Positions 1-8,762 of a DNA stretch of 64,000 nt are shown here, in pieces. Origin of the DNA: Kribbella voronezhensis (GTDB lineage: Bacteria; Actinomycetota; Actinomycetes; Propionibacteriales; Kribbellaceae). The notes under the pieces are model-generated. The model was given only the letters and a program-made list of their open reading frames with translations. It was not told the DNA's origin and did no database searches. The stretch is from assembly GCF_004365175.1 (NCBI RefSeq), contig NZ_SOCE01000002.1, forward strand, positions 310,001-374,000, given 5' to 3'. The position numbers and the translations under genes are program-made. Each line of letters begins with the position of its first letter. The stretch's first letter is position 1.

Positions 1-71
1 GAATCGACGGATGAGGTCAACCAGTTCAGCTGGCGGATTAGGAGAACTATTGCAGCCGTGTTAATCGGGAG

Positions 72-2069
72 TCAACAGCCGGTAATGCTCTGATTGCGCT
101 TGGCAACAGATTCGCCCGGCGGCTGCTCCGCGGGCTTCGTGCGCAGTGCCGTCCAGCCGCCGGCCGCGACGGTCACCTCACCGTCGGTCTGTTCGCCGGT
201 GATCAGATCGATCCCGTCGTACGGCAGCCGGACGTCCCCGGCCGTGTGGTTCAGGATGTACCTGTACCGCGCGTCCGCCGACCGCCGAGTGATCACCTCG
301 ATCCCGGCGGGCAACTCGGCCGGCGTGATCCCGGCGGCGTGAACGACCTGCGTCATCAACGACCGGTACGCCGGATCGGTGAGCCAGGTGGAGCTGTACC
401 AGACGTTGTCGCGGCGCGTGATCGCCGGCCAGCCGTCCAGAACGCCGCCCTGGTAGCGAGCGATCGCCTCCGCACCTTCGAGCAGTACGCGTTCGCTCCA
501 GCCTTCGGCCAGCTCACCGGTGTCGAGTTCGATCGTGCCGTCCACCGGCAGGAACTCCTCGACGCGGATCCCGAGCAGTTCCCGGAACGCGCCGGGGTAG
601 CCGCCGAGCCGGATCTGCGTCGTCTCGTCGGCGATCCCGCTCAGCGCGGTGATCAGCAGTTGACCACCGCTCGCGGCGTACTGGTTGATCGAGGCAATCA
701 CTTCGGCACCGGCCAGATACAGCGAGGGGACAACGACCACCCGGTACGCCGTCAGGTCCGCGGTGGGATGCGCGAAGTCCGTGCCGATGCCCAGCTGCCA
801 CAGTTGCCGGTGGGCGGCCTGGACCGCCGCCAGGTAGTCGATCGCGGGTGACGGCAGAGCCGGGCCGTCGGTCGCCCACCAGGATTCGGCGTCCCACAGG
901 ATCGCCACCTCGGCCTCGACCTCGGCGCTGTCGGCCTCGGCCAGCCTCGGCAACAGCTCGCCGAGCTCGGTGATCTCGCGGAAGGCCCGGCTGTCGGCGC
1001 CGGCGTGCGGGACCATCCCACTGTGGAATCGTTCCGCGCCACCCTGGGAGGCCCGCCACTGGAAGAAGAGCGCCCCGCTCGAACCGCGAGCGATGTGAGA
1101 CACACTGTTGCGCGCCATCCGGCCGGGTTCCTTGCTGTGCAGGCGGCCGCCGACGTTGAACGAGCCGGCTGCCTGCTCCATCAGCAGCCACCGGCCGCCA
1201 CCCCACGACCGGGCCAGATCGGCGCCGAAGGCGGTCTGCTGCTCCGCCTCGATGCCCGCGCTGCCCGGATAGTGGTCAATGGCCACCAGATCGACCTCGC
1301 GGGACCAGCGCCAGTGATCGACGGGGACCCAGGCGCCGAACACGAAGTTGGTCGTGATCGGGATGTCCGGGGTGAGTGCACGGAGTACGGACTTCTGTTC
1401 TTGGTACGCGGTGAGCAACTCGTCGGACAGGAAGCGCCGGAAGTCCAGCATTTGCGAGGGATTCGGCAGGTACTGCGTCCGTCGCGGCGGGAACACCTGC
1501 TCCCAGGCCGAGTACCCCTGACTCCAGAAGGCCGTCGTCCAGGCGGCGTTCAGGGCACCCAGCTCGCCGTACCGGCGCTGTAGCCAGGTCCGGAAGGATG
1601 CGGCGACATGATCGCAGTGGCAGGTGGATCCGTACTCGTTGTGAACGTGCCACATCGCGAGCGCGGGATGATCGCGATACCGCTCACCCAGCACCCGGGC
1701 GATGCCGACAGCCGCCTCCCGGTACGCCGGTGCGCTGACGCAGTAGGTGTCCCTACTGCCGTGCATCAGCCGTACGCCGTCGGCCGTGACCGGCAGCGCG
1801 TCGGGATGAGCAAGGCTGAACCATGGCGGCGGTGAAGCGGTCGGTGTCGCCAGGTTCACCTTGATGCCGTTGCCGTGCAGCAGATCGAGGACCTGGTCGA
1901 GCCAGCCGAACTCGTACCGGCCGGGCTCCGGCTCGAGACTCGACCAGGAGAAGACTCCGACCGTGGCCAGGTTCACCCCGGCGCGGCGCATGAGCTCCAT
2001 GTCCTCGGCCCAGACCTCTGGCGACCACTGCTCGGGGTTGTAGTCACCGCCGTAGTAGAGCTCAGGCAT
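72..2069 (-). CDS. GH42 beta-galactosidase (xyloglucan-type operon)
   Basis: A 665-residue glycoside hydrolase family 42 protein. The N-terminal TIM barrel starts with YYGGDYNPEQW, a family hallmark. The acid/base glutamate is expected at about E145 (HVHNEYG) and the nucleophile at about E298 (LLMEQAAG). Cysteines near 110, 150 and 152 may form the structural zinc site known in some GH42 enzymes. There is no signal peptide, so it should act in the cytoplasm on imported oligosaccharides, removing terminal beta-galactose. Its ATG lies 8 bases inside the end of the upstream GH31 gene and has no obvious ribosome binding site, which suggests translational coupling. It is the last gene of the lacI, importer, GH31, GH42 operon. 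Family call is firm; the natural substrate is inferred. Confidence 0.93.
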   Translation of the reverse strand: MPELYYGGDYNPEQWSPEVWAEDMELMRRAGVNLATVGVFSWSSLEPEPGRYEFGWLDQVLDLLHGNGIKVNLATPTASPPPWFSLAHPDALPVTADGVRLMHGSRDTYCVSAPAYREAAVGIARVLGERYRDHPALAMWHVHNEYGSTCHCDHVAASFRTWLQRRYGELGALNAAWTTAFWSQGYSAWEQVFPPRRTQYLPNPSQMLDFRRFLSDELLTAYQEQKSVLRALTPDIPITTNFVFGAWVPVDHWRWSREVDLVAIDHYPGSAGIEAEQQTAFGADLARSWGGGRWLLMEQAAGSFNVGGRLHSKEPGRMARNSVSHIARGSSGALFFQWRASQGGAERFHSGMVPHAGADSRAFREITELGELLPRLAEADSAEVEAEVAILWDAESWWATDGPALPSPAIDYLAAVQAAHRQLWQLGIGTDFAHPTADLTAYRVVVVPSLYLAGAEVIASINQYAASGGQLLITALSGIADETTQIRLGGYPGAFRELLGIRVEEFLPVDGTIELDTGELAEGWSERVLLEGAEAIARYQGGVLDGWPAITRRDNVWYSSTWLTDPAYRSLMTQVVHAAGITPAELPAGIEVITRRSADARYRYILNHTAGDVRLPYDGIDLITGEQTDGEVTVAAGGWTALRTKPAEQPPGESVAKRNQSITGC

Positions 2070-4293
2070 CGGCGACCACAGTCACCGTGAACTGACCGCA
2101 GCTGCCTTCCAGCACCCGGGACTCCGCCCGGCCCGCGGTCAGGGTCAGCTCGATGACCGCGCTCGTCTCCCCGTTCGGCCCGGGGAGACGGACGCGAGTC
2201 ACCTCACCCTCGGCGGGTGCGTACCAGCGCAGCTCGACACCGTCGGTCCAGTCGTACTCCGGACGGTCGTCCACTGCGCCGAAGGGGATCACCGCGCCTT
2301 GCCTGGCCAGCAAGGGCAGTTCGTCGAAGCCGTAGCTGCGGGTGACCCAGCGGCTGCCGTCGAACTGTTCGCCGGTGAGCAGATGGGTCCACGTTCCTTC
2401 GGGCAGGTAGAACCGGACCTCGCCGTCCTTGCTCATCACGGGTGCGACCAGCACGTTCGGGCCGAGCATGTACTGGCGATCGAGGTAGGCGACGCCCGGG
2501 TCGGTGGGGAACTCCAGCACCATCGGCCGCATCATCGGCGTACCGTCGGTGTGCGCCTCCTCGGCGACGACGGCCAGGTAGGGCATCAGCGACATCTTCA
2601 GCTTGGTGAAGCGACGCAGTACCTGAACGGCTTCCTCGTCGAAAGCCCACGGCACCCGGTACGACCCGGATCCGTGCAGCCGGGAGTGCGACGAGAGCAG
2701 GCCGAAGGGCACCCAGCGCTTGAAGACGGCCGCGTCCGGCGTGCCCTCGAAGCCGCCGATGTCGTGACTCCAGTAGCCGAAGCCGGACGACGCGAGCGAC
2801 AGGCCGCCGCGTAGCGACTCGGCCATCGCCTCGAAGGTGGACTCGCAGTCGCCGCCCCAGTGCACCGGGAACTGCTGGCCGCCGACGGTCGCCGAGCGTG
2901 CGAACAGTACTGCGTCGCCCTCGCCGCGGTTCTCCTTCAGCAGGTCGAAGACGGCCTTGTTGTAGAGGTGCGGGTAGTAGTTGTGCATGCGTTGCGGGTC
3001 CGAGCCGTCGTGCCAGACGACGTCGTCGGCCGGGATGCGCTCGCCGAAGTCGGTCTTGAAACAGTCCACGCCGAGATCGATCAGCGCCTGCAGCTTGGAC
3101 CGGAACCAGGCGGTCGCGTCCGGGTTGGTGAAGTCGACGATCGCCATCCCGGCCTGCCACAGGTCCCACTGCCAGACCGAGCCGTCGGTCCGCTTCAGGA
3201 GGTAGCCGAGCCTGCGGCCCTCTTCGAACAGCACCGAGCGCTGCGCGATATAGGGGTTGATCCAGAGGCTGATCCGCAGCCCGCGCTCCTTCAGTCGTTG
3301 CAGCATCCCGGCGGGGTCCGGGAACGCCACCGGGTCCCAGAGGAAGTCGCACCAGTGGAACTGCCGCATCCAGAAGCAGTCGAAGTGGAAGACGCTCAGC
3401 GGCAGGTCCCGGCTGGCCATCCCGTCGACGAAGCTGGTCACCGTCGGCTCGTTGTAGTCCGTGGTGAACGAGGTGGACAGCCACAACCCCATCGACCAGG
3501 CAGGCACTCGCGCCGGCCGGCCGGTGAGACCGGTGTACCGGCGCAGTACGTCCTTAGGCGTGGGACCCGCGATCACGTAGTACGAGAGTGCCTGTCCTTC
3601 GACGCTGAACTGGTTGCGGGACACGACCTCCGAGCCGACCTCGAAGGAGACCTTGGCCGGCGTGTCGACCAGTACGCCGTACCCGGAGCTGCTCAGGTAG
3701 AAGGGCACGTTCTTGTACGCCTGCTCGCTGGACGTGCCGCCGTCGGCGTTCCAGATGTCGACGACCTGGCCGTTCTTCACCAGTGGGCCGAACCGTTCGC
3801 CGAGCCCGTAGATGGTCTCGCCGACGCCGAGCGCGAGCTGTTCGTGCAGGTACTGGCGGCCTTGCTGGTCGGTGATCAGGCCGATGCTGCGCGCGGAGGA
3901 GCCGGTCAGCACGCGGCCGTCCCGCTCGAACCGCAGATCCCACGGGCCGTCGAGCCGGACCACCGCGGTGAGATCGCCGCTGGTCAGCCGGGCGGTGTCC
4001 TCGTCGACCTCGACCTTGACCGGATGGTCGTCGTCGCCTGCCAGCTCGAAGGCCGGCCGGGGCGGGAGACCGCCGCTGTGGTGCTCGATCCGGACGCCGA
4101 TGATGCCGGCCGCCGGCGAGCTGAGGGTGACGGTGAAGAGGGGCTGGTTGAGCGTGTCGCCGCGGCCGATGATCTGCTTGGCCGGCGCGTAGACGACCAG
4201 CGTGCGTTCGGCGGCTTCGACACTCTCGACCGCGGCCGGCCGCAACCGGGCCAGCCCCGGCCGCAGCTGCCAGTAGCCGTCTGTGAACTTCAT
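2062..4293 (-). CDS. yicI: GH31 alpha-xylosidase (YicI-like)
   Basis: A 743-residue GH31 enzyme. The predicted nucleophile D415 lies in KTDFGERIP and the acid/base D482 in HWGGDCEST; both positions and contexts closely follow E. coli YicI (416 and 482), an alpha-xylosidase that releases xylose from isoprimeverose-type units. The N-terminal beta-sandwich precedes the barrel, and a C-terminal beta domain follows. No signal peptide is visible, so it is cytoplasmic. The ATG at 4293 is chosen because the protein begins there in the family manner (MKFTDGYW); the longer open frame upstream is only antisense-like reading of the permease gene. It starts 11 bases after the permease stop and overlaps the GH42 gene by 8 bases. 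Alpha-glucosidase activity is an alternative, but the KTDFGE context favours xylosidase. Confidence 0.92.
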   Translation of the reverse strand: MKFTDGYWQLRPGLARLRPAAVESVEAAERTLVVYAPAKQIIGRGDTLNQPLFTVTLSSPAAGIIGVRIEHHSGGLPPRPAFELAGDDDHPVKVEVDEDTARLTSGDLTAVVRLDGPWDLRFERDGRVLTGSSARSIGLITDQQGRQYLHEQLALGVGETIYGLGERFGPLVKNGQVVDIWNADGGTSSEQAYKNVPFYLSSSGYGVLVDTPAKVSFEVGSEVVSRNQFSVEGQALSYYVIAGPTPKDVLRRYTGLTGRPARVPAWSMGLWLSTSFTTDYNEPTVTSFVDGMASRDLPLSVFHFDCFWMRQFHWCDFLWDPVAFPDPAGMLQRLKERGLRISLWINPYIAQRSVLFEEGRRLGYLLKRTDGSVWQWDLWQAGMAIVDFTNPDATAWFRSKLQALIDLGVDCFKTDFGERIPADDVVWHDGSDPQRMHNYYPHLYNKAVFDLLKENRGEGDAVLFARSATVGGQQFPVHWGGDCESTFEAMAESLRGGLSLASSGFGYWSHDIGGFEGTPDAAVFKRWVPFGLLSSHSRLHGSGSYRVPWAFDEEAVQVLRRFTKLKMSLMPYLAVVAEEAHTDGTPMMRPMVLEFPTDPGVAYLDRQYMLGPNVLVAPVMSKDGEVRFYLPEGTWTHLLTGEQFDGSRWVTRSYGFDELPLLARQGAVIPFGAVDDRPEYDWTDGVELRWYAPAEGEVTRVRLPGPNGETSAVIELTLTAGRAESRVLEGSCGQFTVTVVADA

Positions 4294-4304
4294 CGACTGC
4301 CTTT

Positions 4305-5183
4305 CTACTTGACCGCGCCGACGGTGACGCCGCGGGTCAGTGTGCGCTGGAAGATCAGGAAGAACACGACGGTCGGGAGCAGGCTGATCAGTGCCCCGGC
4401 GTTCGTGGTGGTGGCGTCCATCAGCCGATCGCCTTGCAGGGAGGCAAGGGCGAGCGGCACGGTCTGGGTGCTGTTGTCGATCAGCATCACCAGCGGAATG
4501 AAGAACTCGTTCCAGGTCCAGATGAAGAAGAAGATCAACAACACCGACAGCGTCGGCCGGACGGTCGGTACGACGACGCGCCACAACGTGGTCCACCGGC
4601 CGGCGCCGTCGAGCGCCGCGGCTTCCAGCAACGCTTTCGGGAAGGTACCGAGCACCGAGGCGAGCAGGTAGGTGCCGAACGCGCTCTGGATGACGGTGAA
4701 GATGATGATCACGCTGAGCCGGCTGTTGTAGAGGCCGAGCGACTTCGCCATCGAGTACAGCGGGTAGACCAGCGCCTCCTGCGGGATCATGTTCGCCAGC
4801 AGGAAGAGGGCGACGATCCACATCCGGCCGCGGACCCGGCCGATGCCGAGCGCGTAGGCGTTCAGCAGGGACAGCACGACGCCGAGCACCGCGACCGATC
4901 CGGAGATGACGATCGAGTTGACCAGCTTGCCGCCGAAGTGGACCTGCTGCCAGTACGTCTTCAACCCGTCCAGCTGGAACGACTTCGGCCACGCCAACGG
5001 CCCGTTGCCGGAGTAGTCGGCCGGCGACTTGAAGGCGTTCATCAGCATCACCGCGAACGGCACCAGGACCAGCAGCGCGGTGAGGACGACGAGAGCCAGG
5101 ACGACCCAGCGGGCCGCACCTTGTTTGTAGCGATCGGGGTCCTTGCGGGCCACCCGGCTGCGGGTCAGGGTCAGTGTGGTCAT
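4305..5183 (-). CDS. ABC sugar transporter permease, MalG family
   Basis: A 292-residue inner-membrane permease with six predicted transmembrane segments. The cytoplasmic EAA loop, which contacts the ATPase, is visible from about residue 187 (EAAALDGAGRW). The C-terminal end (TRGVTVGAVKG-like) is typical of carbohydrate-uptake-1 MalG proteins. It should pair with the MalF-type permease upstream, whose stop codon overlaps this start by four bases (ATGA). Together with the lipoprotein at 6052-7374 it forms an importer, probably for oligosaccharides processed by the GH31 and GH42 enzymes that follow. No ATPase gene is in the operon. Confidence 0.93.
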   Translation of the reverse strand: MTTLTLTRSRVARKDPDRYKQGAARWVVLALVVLTALLVLVPFAVMLMNAFKSPADYSGNGPLAWPKSFQLDGLKTYWQQVHFGGKLVNSIVISGSVAVLGVVLSLLNAYALGIGRVRGRMWIVALFLLANMIPQEALVYPLYSMAKSLGLYNSRLSVIIIFTVIQSAFGTYLLASVLGTFPKALLEAAALDGAGRWTTLWRVVVPTVRPTLSVLLIFFFIWTWNEFFIPLVMLIDNSTQTVPLALASLQGDRLMDATTTNAGALISLLPTVVFFLIFQRTLTRGVTVGAVK

Positions 5184-6055
5184 GATTCGGTCCTGCCTTG
5201 GAGCTTCAGGAAACCGATGCTGACGGCAACGATCACCAGGGTGAGCGCGGTCGCCACGGCAGCGCCGTACCCGACCTGGAGCTTGTTGAAGAAGGCGTTG
5301 TAGGCGAAGTACGACGGCACCGTGGTCGCGTGGTTCGGGCCGCCGCGGGTGAGTGCCCAGATCGGGCCGAACACCTTCAGCGCCGCGATCGTGCAGGTCA
5401 GCGTGATCACGAACGTCTCCGGCCGGATCTGCGGCAGCGTGATCGCCTGGAACCGACGGAACCAGCCGGCCCCGTCGATCTCCGCCGCCTCGTACAGATC
5501 CGGGTCGACGCGTTGCAGGGCGGCCATGAAGATCACCACCGGGTAGCCGATCTGGACCCAGATCATCACCAGCATCACCATCGGCAAGGCCGTCTTGGGA
5601 TCACCCAGCCAGTCGTGCTCGCCGAGGCCGATCGCCTTGCCGACGGCGTTCACCGCACCGTCGGGACGCAACAGCCAGCCCCACAGGATGCCGGCCACGA
5701 CGACCGGCAGGACCTGGGGGAGGTAGAAGGTGGCCCGCAGGAATGAGGCCGTCTTCGGCCCGAACCGCCGCCCGATCACGTCGAACAAGGTGGCCGACAG
5801 CACCAACCCGATCAGCGTCGGCACCACCACCATGGCGATCACCATCGCCGCGGTGTTGCGGAACGACGTCCAGAAGACGTCGTCGTGCAGCAGCCGGGTG
5901 TAGTTGTCGAAGCCGATCCAGCGGGGGTCGCCGATCCCGGACCACTTGGTCAGCGAGAGGTAGAGGTTGGTGCCGAAGGGAACGGCGACGACAGCGGTGA
6001 AAGCGACAGCCCCGGGCAGCAGGTACCACCAGTAGCCTGCCTTGCCCCGGGTCAT
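5180..6055 (-). CDS. ABC sugar transporter permease, MalF family
   Basis: A 291-residue membrane protein with six predicted helices; the first is near residues 9-29. The EAA loop is near residue 189 (EAAEIDGAGWFRRF), followed by the conserved I-LPQIRP stretch. It is the MalF-type half of the permease pair and lies between the binding lipoprotein and the MalG-type permease, overlapping each by four bases (ATGA junctions). Such overlaps point to a single transcript and coupled translation. The substrate is inferred from the downstream glycosidases only. Confidence 0.93.
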   Translation of the reverse strand: MTRGKAGYWWYLLPGAVAFTAVVAVPFGTNLYLSLTKWSGIGDPRWIGFDNYTRLLHDDVFWTSFRNTAAMVIAMVVVPTLIGLVLSATLFDVIGRRFGPKTASFLRATFYLPQVLPVVVAGILWGWLLRPDGAVNAVGKAIGLGEHDWLGDPKTALPMVMLVMIWVQIGYPVVIFMAALQRVDPDLYEAAEIDGAGWFRRFQAITLPQIRPETFVITLTCTIAALKVFGPIWALTRGGPNHATTVPSYFAYNAFFNKLQVGYGAAVATALTLVIVAVSIGFLKLQGRTES

Positions 6056-7374
6056 CCGTTCTTGATTTCTTTGACGCCCTGGTCGTAGGCCTTGCCGAGG
6101 TCGGCGAGTACCTGGTCAGGGTTCTTGGAGCCGTTGATCAGCGACTGACCGCCGGCCACCAGTACGTCGTAGTACCCCGGGACCGGCCAGTCGGGGTAGA
6201 AGGCGAGGCCGTCGGCCTTGGTGATCGCGTCGAAGTTGGCGATCAGTTCCTTGTTCTTGGGATCCGTCACCTTGGCCAGGTCGGCCTTGACCGGTACGCC
6301 GCCGTTGTTGGCCATGATGGTCTGGATCTCGGGCCGCATGGTGATGTCGATGAAGTCGTAGGCGAGCTTCTTGTTCTTCGACTGCTCGGGGACGACCCAC
6401 AGGTTGCCGGACGAGCCCGCGTTCAGCTTGTTGCCGGGGAACAGGAACGTGCCCCAGTCGAACTTCTTGATCTCGGTCGCGAACCGGCCGTACCACCACG
6501 AGCCGCTGACGATCATCGGCGTCTTGCCGGCGATGAAGGCGGTGCCCATGTCCTCGGCCTTCAGGCTGGCCGACTGCTTGGAGATGTAGCCCTTCTGGAC
6601 CCAGTCGCGGAAGGTGTCCGCGCCGTACTTGAGCGGGTCGGCCTTGAAGTCGACGCTGCCCTTGTAGAGCTGGTAGTTGTCGACGAACGAGCGGTCGGCC
6701 TTGGACAGCGCGAGTTGGTAGTACAGCTGACCGGCCGGGTACTCCGCGCCCGCCATCCCGAGCGGCGTGACCTTCTTCGCGACGAAGGTGTCCATCGCGG
6801 CGGTCATCTCGTCGAGCGTCTTCGGTACGGCGACGCCGTACTGCTTGAAGAGGGCCTTGTTGTAGTAGACCATCACGTACTCGCCGTAGTTCGGGACGCC
6901 GAACCAGTTGCCGGAGCCCATCACGCCCTTGTCGTCGTACCGGGCGGTGGTCTGCAGGCTCGGGCTGAGCACCTTGTCCCAGCCGCGCTTGGCGACCTCG
7001 TCGCTCAGATCGGTGAGCAGCCCCTTGGAGCTGAGCAGGCCGGCGGTGGCGTTGCCCTTGTTGTACTCCATCAGGTCCGGTGCCTGGTCGGAGGCGAGGA
7101 TCATCGACGCGTTCTGCTGGATCTGCTCGAACGCCTTGCGCTCGAACTGGACCGTGACTCCCGGGTGCTCGGTCTTGAACACCTCGATCGCCTTGTCCCA
7201 GGCCTTGCCCATCGCGCCGTTCGCGCTTTCGTAGTGCCACAGCTTCAGCGTGCCGGTCCCGGTGTCGCCGCTGCTGTCGTTGTCGTCGCCACCGCTGCTG
7301 CCGCAGCCGGCCAGGACGAGGGCCAGCGAGACGATCGCCGCTCCCGCTGAGATCATGGTGCGGGGAAACCGCAT
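6052..7374 (-). CDS. ABC sugar transporter solute-binding lipoprotein
   Basis: A 440-residue extracellular solute-binding protein, family 1 (MalE-like). The N-terminus has a basic start, a hydrophobic stretch and a lipobox LAGC with the lipidated cysteine at residue 24, followed by a Gly/Ser/Asp linker. It would be anchored to the outer face of the membrane and deliver sugar to the permeases encoded downstream. A good Shine-Dalgarno (AAAGGAG) lies about nine bases before the ATG. It follows the lacI gene after about 80 bases and overlaps the MalF permease by four. It may bind galactosylated or xylosylated oligosaccharides; this is inference from the operon. Confidence 0.93.
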   Translation of the reverse strand: MRFPRTMISAGAAIVSLALVLAGCGSSGGDDNDSSGDTGTGTLKLWHYESANGAMGKAWDKAIEVFKTEHPGVTVQFERKAFEQIQQNASMILASDQAPDLMEYNKGNATAGLLSSKGLLTDLSDEVAKRGWDKVLSPSLQTTARYDDKGVMGSGNWFGVPNYGEYVMVYYNKALFKQYGVAVPKTLDEMTAAMDTFVAKKVTPLGMAGAEYPAGQLYYQLALSKADRSFVDNYQLYKGSVDFKADPLKYGADTFRDWVQKGYISKQSASLKAEDMGTAFIAGKTPMIVSGSWWYGRFATEIKKFDWGTFLFPGNKLNAGSSGNLWVVPEQSKNKKLAYDFIDITMRPEIQTIMANNGGVPVKADLAKVTDPKNKELIANFDAITKADGLAFYPDWPVPGYYDVLVAGGQSLINGSKNPDQVLADLGKAYDQGVKEIKNG

Positions 7375-7453
7375 GGGTGTACTCCTTTGAACGGGTGTGT
7401 GTCCGGTGCTTCCTCGGTCCGTCGTCGCGTTGCAGCGCGGCGGCGGACCCTTG

Positions 7454-8473
7454 TCAGTGCTTGCGCGCCTCGGCGCTGGTACCGCGGACCTCCAGGACGC
7501 AGGGCAACAGCTCCTGGTACGTCGATGTGTCGTGCTCGCCCAGTCTTTTCAGCAGCACCCGCGTCGCCGCGGCCCCCAGTGCCGCGCCCGGCGAGGTCAT
7601 CGCGGTGAGCGCCGGACTGGCCAGATCGGCGACCACCTCGGAGGTCACCATCGACACCACCGAGATGTCACCCGGTACGTCGAGTCCGCTCTCGCGTAGT
7701 TCGGTCAGGATGCCGAGCGCCGCGTTCTCGTTCATCACCAGCACGCCGGTCAGCTCGGGGGACTGCTCGCGTGCCCTCCGGATCGCCTGCCGTCCGCTGG
7801 TGGCGGTGTCGTCGCTCGGCACCATCAGGCCTTCGACACCGTGCCTGCGCACGGCCGCCTCGAACGCCGCCGCTGTGCGTCTCGCCGGGCCGTACCCGCT
7901 GGCCAGACTGGCTTCCGAATGGTTGACGTAGGCAAGCGTCCGGTGACCGAGCCCGACCAGATGCGCGACGGCGTCGTCGACCGTCTGCTCGAAGTCGATG
8001 TCGACGCAGGCCAGGCCGGCCGCGTCCTCGGTCCGGCCGATCAGCACGAACGGCGCCTGGAGTCTGCGGAGCAGGTCGACCCGGCGGTCGGTCAGCTGGA
8101 CCTCCATCACCAGGAAGCCGTCGAGCAGCCGCTGGGTCGCGAGGGTCTGCAGCTCGTCGGAGTCGTCGGTGCCGACCGAGCACAGCATCAGGTGATAGCC
8201 GGCCTGTCTGGCTGCCTCGGTGGCGCCGGTGACGAACGCGGTCTCGGTCGCACCGAGTCCACGACCGGTCAACGGCAGCAGCAGTCCGACGATGTTGCTG
8301 CGCCGGCTGGCGAGCCCCCGGGCCATCGCATTGGGCTGGTAGTCGAGCTCGGCCATCGCCGCCAGCACCCGCTCGCGGGTCGCCTCGGAGATGGGCCGGG
8401 TCCCGGTCAGCACGTACGAAACCGTGCTCACGGACACCCCGGCACGCCGGGCGACATCGGTCATCGTCGCCAC
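7454..8473 (-). CDS. LacI-family repressor of the GH31/GH42 operon
   Basis: A 339-residue LacI/GalR regulator. The helix-turn-helix is at about residues 5-24 (TDVARRAGVSVSTVSYVL) followed by a hinge helix, then a periplasmic-binding-protein-like ligand domain. The GTG at 8473 is preferred because AGGAGG sits seven bases upstream; an in-frame ATG nine bases later is the alternative. Two copies of CGAAACGCTTCG lie immediately upstream (8489-8513) and are the likely operators. The gene is first in the operon, so it probably represses itself and the importer and enzyme genes until a sugar inducer binds. Confidence 0.93.
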   Translation of the reverse strand: MATMTDVARRAGVSVSTVSYVLTGTRPISEATRERVLAAMAELDYQPNAMARGLASRRSNIVGLLLPLTGRGLGATETAFVTGATEAARQAGYHLMLCSVGTDDSDELQTLATQRLLDGFLVMEVQLTDRRVDLLRRLQAPFVLIGRTEDAAGLACVDIDFEQTVDDAVAHLVGLGHRTLAYVNHSEASLASGYGPARRTAAAFEAAVRRHGVEGLMVPSDDTATSGRQAIRRAREQSPELTGVLVMNENAALGILTELRESGLDVPGDISVVSMVTSEVVADLASPALTAMTSPGAALGAAATRVLLKRLGEHDTSTYQELLPCVLEVRGTSAEARKH

Positions 8474-8488
8474 CGGCCCACCTCCTGT

Positions 8489-8513
8489 CGAAACGCTTCG
8501 TCGAAACGCTTCG
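8489..8513. promoter_or_regulatory. Tandem LacI operators CGAAACGCTTCG
   Basis: The 12-mer CGAAACGCTTCG occurs at 8489-8500 and again at 8502-8513, one base apart, just upstream of the lacI ribosome binding site. Each is an imperfect palindrome with a central CG, the usual design of LacI-family sites. The 13-base repeat distance does not match a full helical turn, so one dimer may choose between two registers or the array may be bound cooperatively. I see no other copy before the binding-protein gene, so control is probably exerted from here. Confidence 0.7.
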
Positions 8514-8750
8514 ACAAAAGCTAGGCCACCGACCAGAACCCGTCAAGAGGCAATCCGCCGCGGTCGCCGGGCGACCGGCCAGGCGGTGGCTCCCCGGGGT
8601 GGAATCCTGGCGAGATGGCTGCTGTCCGCCCTGCCCGGTGTCTCGATGCTCTTCGGCGTCAAACGCCAAGCCGTGGCCGCCCAGCTCGCGGAGGGGTGAT
8701 CTGCACAGAACCTTCACGAGTTGTGCTCCGTTCCTGAGCAAAGGTGCTTC

Positions 8751-8756
8751 TAGGGT
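8751..8756 (+). promoter_or_regulatory. Probable -10 box of a leaderless promoter
   Basis: TAGGGT lies six bases before the ATG of the response regulator at 8763, with no Shine-Dalgarno in between. The same arrangement recurs at several other starts in this window, which supports transcription beginning at or next to the start codon. No convincing -35 is visible. Confidence 0.45.
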
Positions 8757-8762
8757 CGGAGC

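Noticed and set aside
2860..4671. A 603-codon open frame on the plus strand
   Set aside because: Antisense to the GH31 alpha-xylosidase, whose catalytic motifs are intact; no start signal.
4294..4992. N-terminal extension of the GH31 gene to 976 residues
   Set aside because: The extension reads through the permease gene in another frame and is Arg/Pro-rich; similarity starts at ATG 4293.
8514..8750. Possible short gene or remnant in the lacI to response-regulator gap
   Set aside because: A short frame ending at 8699 (ending VKRQAVAAQLAEG) has no ribosome binding site and too little similarity to call; the gap is otherwise featureless apart from the operators and the -10 box.
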